Position numbers and translations under genes: made by a program. Shown here in pieces: positions 61,083 through 64,000 of a stretch of 64,000 nt of DNA. The notes beneath the pieces were generated by a model that did no database searches, had not been told where the DNA came from, and saw only the letters and a list, made by a program, of their open reading frames with translations. The stretch is from Ptiloglossa arizonensis (Eukaryota; Arthropoda; Insecta; Hymenoptera; Colletidae): NCBI RefSeq assembly GCF_051014685.1, contig NC_135051.1, positions 17,813,557 through 17,877,556 of the forward strand. Direction: 5' to 3'. Numbering within the stretch: the stretch's first letter is position 1; each line of letters opens with the position of its first letter.

Positions 61083-64000
61083 GCTTTGTAATTTAAATAC
61101 CAACAATATGGAGCATCGTGTGATCCTCGTATACCAAGTGCGTAAGTACAAAGATTGAATTAATTCGCGGCAACAAATTGTTTTTCCATCGGTCGATCGC
61201 CATACGTTATGCGATTTCAATTTGAATTTCAGATCTTCCGGTTGATCCTCTTAATAACTGTTATCGCGGAGTCTCGTGTGGCTCTATCATCGATGGCATA
61301 ACAAGATTTTCTTTACAGAGTATAAGTTTGAAACACCATCATCGTTCAAACACGTTTTCTGCGCGCTACCGAATATAACATACGATATTCGAGGTCGTGT
61401 AGTGGTAGCAATCGAGATTTATAGCGACTTCTAAGTGCGTTGATAAAGGAAAAGGGAGCGAGCGAGATGGAAAAATGAAAGGAAAAGTGATCCCGAGTCT
61501 GCAAAGCGGATACGTCGTAAGGTATCCTAGCAGGCCCCGCCTTACTAGTATACGCCGGGACATTGGGTAGTCGGTAAGGGATCGTATATATAGTAATCGG
61601 TGTTGGTACGAGAACTTGCGAGAAACGGTCAGCGGTCGAGTCTCCCTCTAGTGGCGAGGGTCAGAGGTCACAGAATGCTCACAATGACGTATTTACACAA
61701 ACGTAAGGTTACTCGAGCAATATTATTCCTATCGGCGTACCAATTGGACAGTATCTCGTATACGGTCTATTTCTTCGTGAAATCAAATTACTATTATCAC
61801 ATAATAATACAAAATTTAAAAAAAAAAAAAAGAAAAAACTCCACCGTCTCAAGGTACACAGTTAACCTCCGTCAACCGTGTTCTGACTTCTGGAAAACAA
61901 TGGTATTTTATTGCCTCACCGACAACATCCTGGACGAGTGCTGAAACACGTAATTAAGGGTTGGACAAATATCGGCGATCATGGTGGGTCCGTGAATGTT
62001 CTCCGTGTGTCGTCAAAGAATTGTCGACTCCTCTGATACCACCCCAATACGCGTCTACTCACGATTTCTCCACTGACGCGATCCGCGAATCGATTAATCT
62101 TGTACTCGATTTTCGATTAATCGAGATTCGATGAACACACCGACGAATTTCTTTATCGTTGGTCCGACTGACTCGATGAATCGCTCAGTACTGAGTCGAA
62201 GGAGAACCGATCTCTTCGAAACGACCATCGAACGCGAGAAGTTCGTAAAGAAAAAAAAGAAAAGAAAAAAGAAAAAACCTTTCGTCCAGTCTCCCCTTCT
62301 CCTACGTTTTAATGCCAAGTACAAGCGAATTCCCCGTCGGGCGTATCTCGAGGGACTTCGAGAGTCGCGACCTCGCGCGATTATTCTCGATCGACCTTCG
62401 ATGCAACTTCGACCGACAATGATGAGACGGTAATAAGTCGAAGGAAGCGGCTCTCGAAGGTTCGTTTCTGGTTGTTAATCGGTCCCTCGTGCTCGTGAAC
62501 CCTCGTCCTTAATTTCCAATTCCACGGAAACGAGGGACCGAGGGTAATCGTCGAGCACAGATAAGAAACACGGAAATGGACTGAAATTTTGGGCGATCAC
62601 CGGGTAAACTTGTTTTCGAAGTTTACGTCGAGGATAGAGCCACATAACCTCCGCAGTGGCTGTTCGATTAAATATTTTTTCGTCGTGTACACGTTCCACT
62701 TTGCGAATATTTTAATTATTGCAACACGGACGTCGCCCGTTGAGATTGTGAATGTATTTGGAATCAGATTTTCCAACTATGTAACAATTTCGAGGTTAGG
62801 TTACTAACAACCTCGCATTTGTGCGAGGTATTTTCATTGTAAATGTATACTACTAATGTCCACGTAATTCGTCTCCGGAAGAGGTTAAGATACCATTTTT
62901 GTCTCGCGAAGTATTCGTAAAGAAATCGAAATCATTTCACCTTTATGTGAAATTTTCGATTAATTGAGACCACATAACCTATTAAGGGATAATGACACGT
63001 TTACATGCGATTAATTGTTAAACCGTTTCAATGAAGCAAATAATGGTACTAAAGTACCACTTTGGTATCGAAATTATCTCGATTGAAATCGTATCTACTT
63101 ATAATTGATAATTATTGTTTTCCCGGAGTTTTTTTTTCGAGTACTGGTTACATCAATCATTTCGAAATCACTGTTCGAGGCGCTGATAGATGGTTATACA
63201 CGCATCCGTCTAACGCTAGAGATTTTTAATCGAACAGTATTTTCCTCGGTTACCAATGATTGGTATCTCTAAGTATATACTCGTAAACTCACGGTCAAGA
63301 ACTATTACTGTTGGCTTAATAGCGCGATTACACTCGGAGGAGATTCTTCAACGAACACGAATACGGTCGATTATAATATGAATATCGACCGTACCAGTCA
63401 GGAGGAGTCTCCGACGACCGATGTTTAAAAAGCAAAAAAAAAAAAAAGAAAAACGTTAAAGAATCGAGAGAAGATCACGAGTTTCCTCGATTAGCGTAAT
63501 TGACTGCATAACATTACGGGTGGCTTTAAGCGGGAAAATATCGAACGAAAAATTGAAAATAATGGAAAAATAAAACAATTCTTCGCTTTCGAAATTGTTC
63601 AAATAATTATATTCTTACGAAACGAAGAATAAAGAAAGTTGATGAGATTCGCCAAATGCAAATCGAGAAAAAAGCAGCACCAAAGTTCCAAGTGAAACTT
63701 TGACAAAAAAAATTAAAAAATTCACTTCTGCGTAGAAGTATTTGAGGTTAGGTTCAAAAGCAGCCTTACGCTCAACCTCTTCTCTAACACTTTCTCCTAA
63801 TATGCTTAACGGGGACATTATATACGGTAATTTGGCTGACAGCTTCTGACCGTGTGTTTTTAATATGTTAATTTTATTCGTCAAACCTGATTTTTCAATT
63901 TTTATCTATCGTGTTAAAACACGTACAAGGATAAATTTTTTAGCTTAGTATTCATTCATCGTTTCAAACATTAAAACGTTTAAAGTCGTACCATGTACTA

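Larger units (their letters stand above)
55002..64000. other. Probable OXR1 intron or upstream DNA, no supported gene
   Basis: Nine kilobases without a convincing exon on either strand. Composition is richer in CpG than the left half of the window. It contains a 130-bp tandem repeat (56400-56945), a palindrome cluster (57786-58490), a GC/CpG-rich patch (58490-58880) and a second palindrome cluster (60895-61082). A minus-strand frame at 63615-63884 is unexplained. Because OXR1/mustard genes have large introns, most of this is probably within that transcription unit. Confidence 0.5.

Noticed and set aside
60630..61220. 196-codon minus-strand frame, the longest unexplained frame in the window
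   Set aside because: It covers the CGAGTACTCG palindrome cluster, which avoids stops in this frame (Tyr-Ser-Lys repeats). No domain, splice sites or signal are visible.

Overview
The window is nuclear DNA of an insect, most likely a hymenopteran. The sequence is very AT-rich yet keeps many CpG dinucleotides. Genes are split by GT-AG introns, and the set includes a chitin-binding cuticle protein and an insect odorant-binding protein. The order-level call is inference; the insect call is firm. I rebuilt eight protein genes exon by exon and checked splice phase at every junction. Seven are complete coding regions; the eighth (OXR1/mustard type) has only its 3' end in the window.

Layout, left to right. 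Positions 1-4703 hold no gene I can support. A sodium-coupled neutral amino acid transporter (SLC38A11 type, minus) runs from 12006 to 4704. After a gene-poor AT-rich gap, Tak1/MAP3K7 (minus) runs from 24647 to 15059; its large introns contain GC-richer islets I cannot explain. An AGPAT3/4/5-type lysophospholipid acyltransferase (plus, 26907-28681) is divergent from Tak1 and appears to carry an overlapping upstream ORF. A small RR-type cuticle protein (minus, 31340-29801) and an Obp59a-like odorant-binding protein (plus, 31994-34081) stand head to head about 650 bp apart. Intron 1 of the OBP gene holds a T-rich minisatellite.

From 34280 to about 36550 there is a tandem array of a roughly 0.6-kb unit. 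A peroxisomal-type 2-hydroxyacid oxidase (HAO1-like, plus, 38125-44336) follows. Its 4-kb second intron contains a whole two-exon polypeptide GalNAc-transferase gene (Pgant6/GALNT10 type) on the opposite strand. From 44337 to 52654 no coding sequence is supported; this is probably the long 3' UTR and flank of the last gene. The final three exons of OXR1/mustard (TLDc domain, minus) lie at 55001-52655. The rest, to 64000, is probably intron or upstream DNA of that gene and holds several unusual repeat clusters.

The genes do not form a pathway; this is an ordinary insect gene neighbourhood. Its less ordinary parts are the nested glycosyltransferase, the 14-bp palindrome cluster at 57.8-58.5 kb, the degenerate repeat array inside the OXR1 intron, the 0.6-kb tandem array with paired inverted motifs, and the overlapping upstream ORF of the acyltransferase. 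I saw no tRNA, rRNA, CRISPR array, viral gene or intact transposon.
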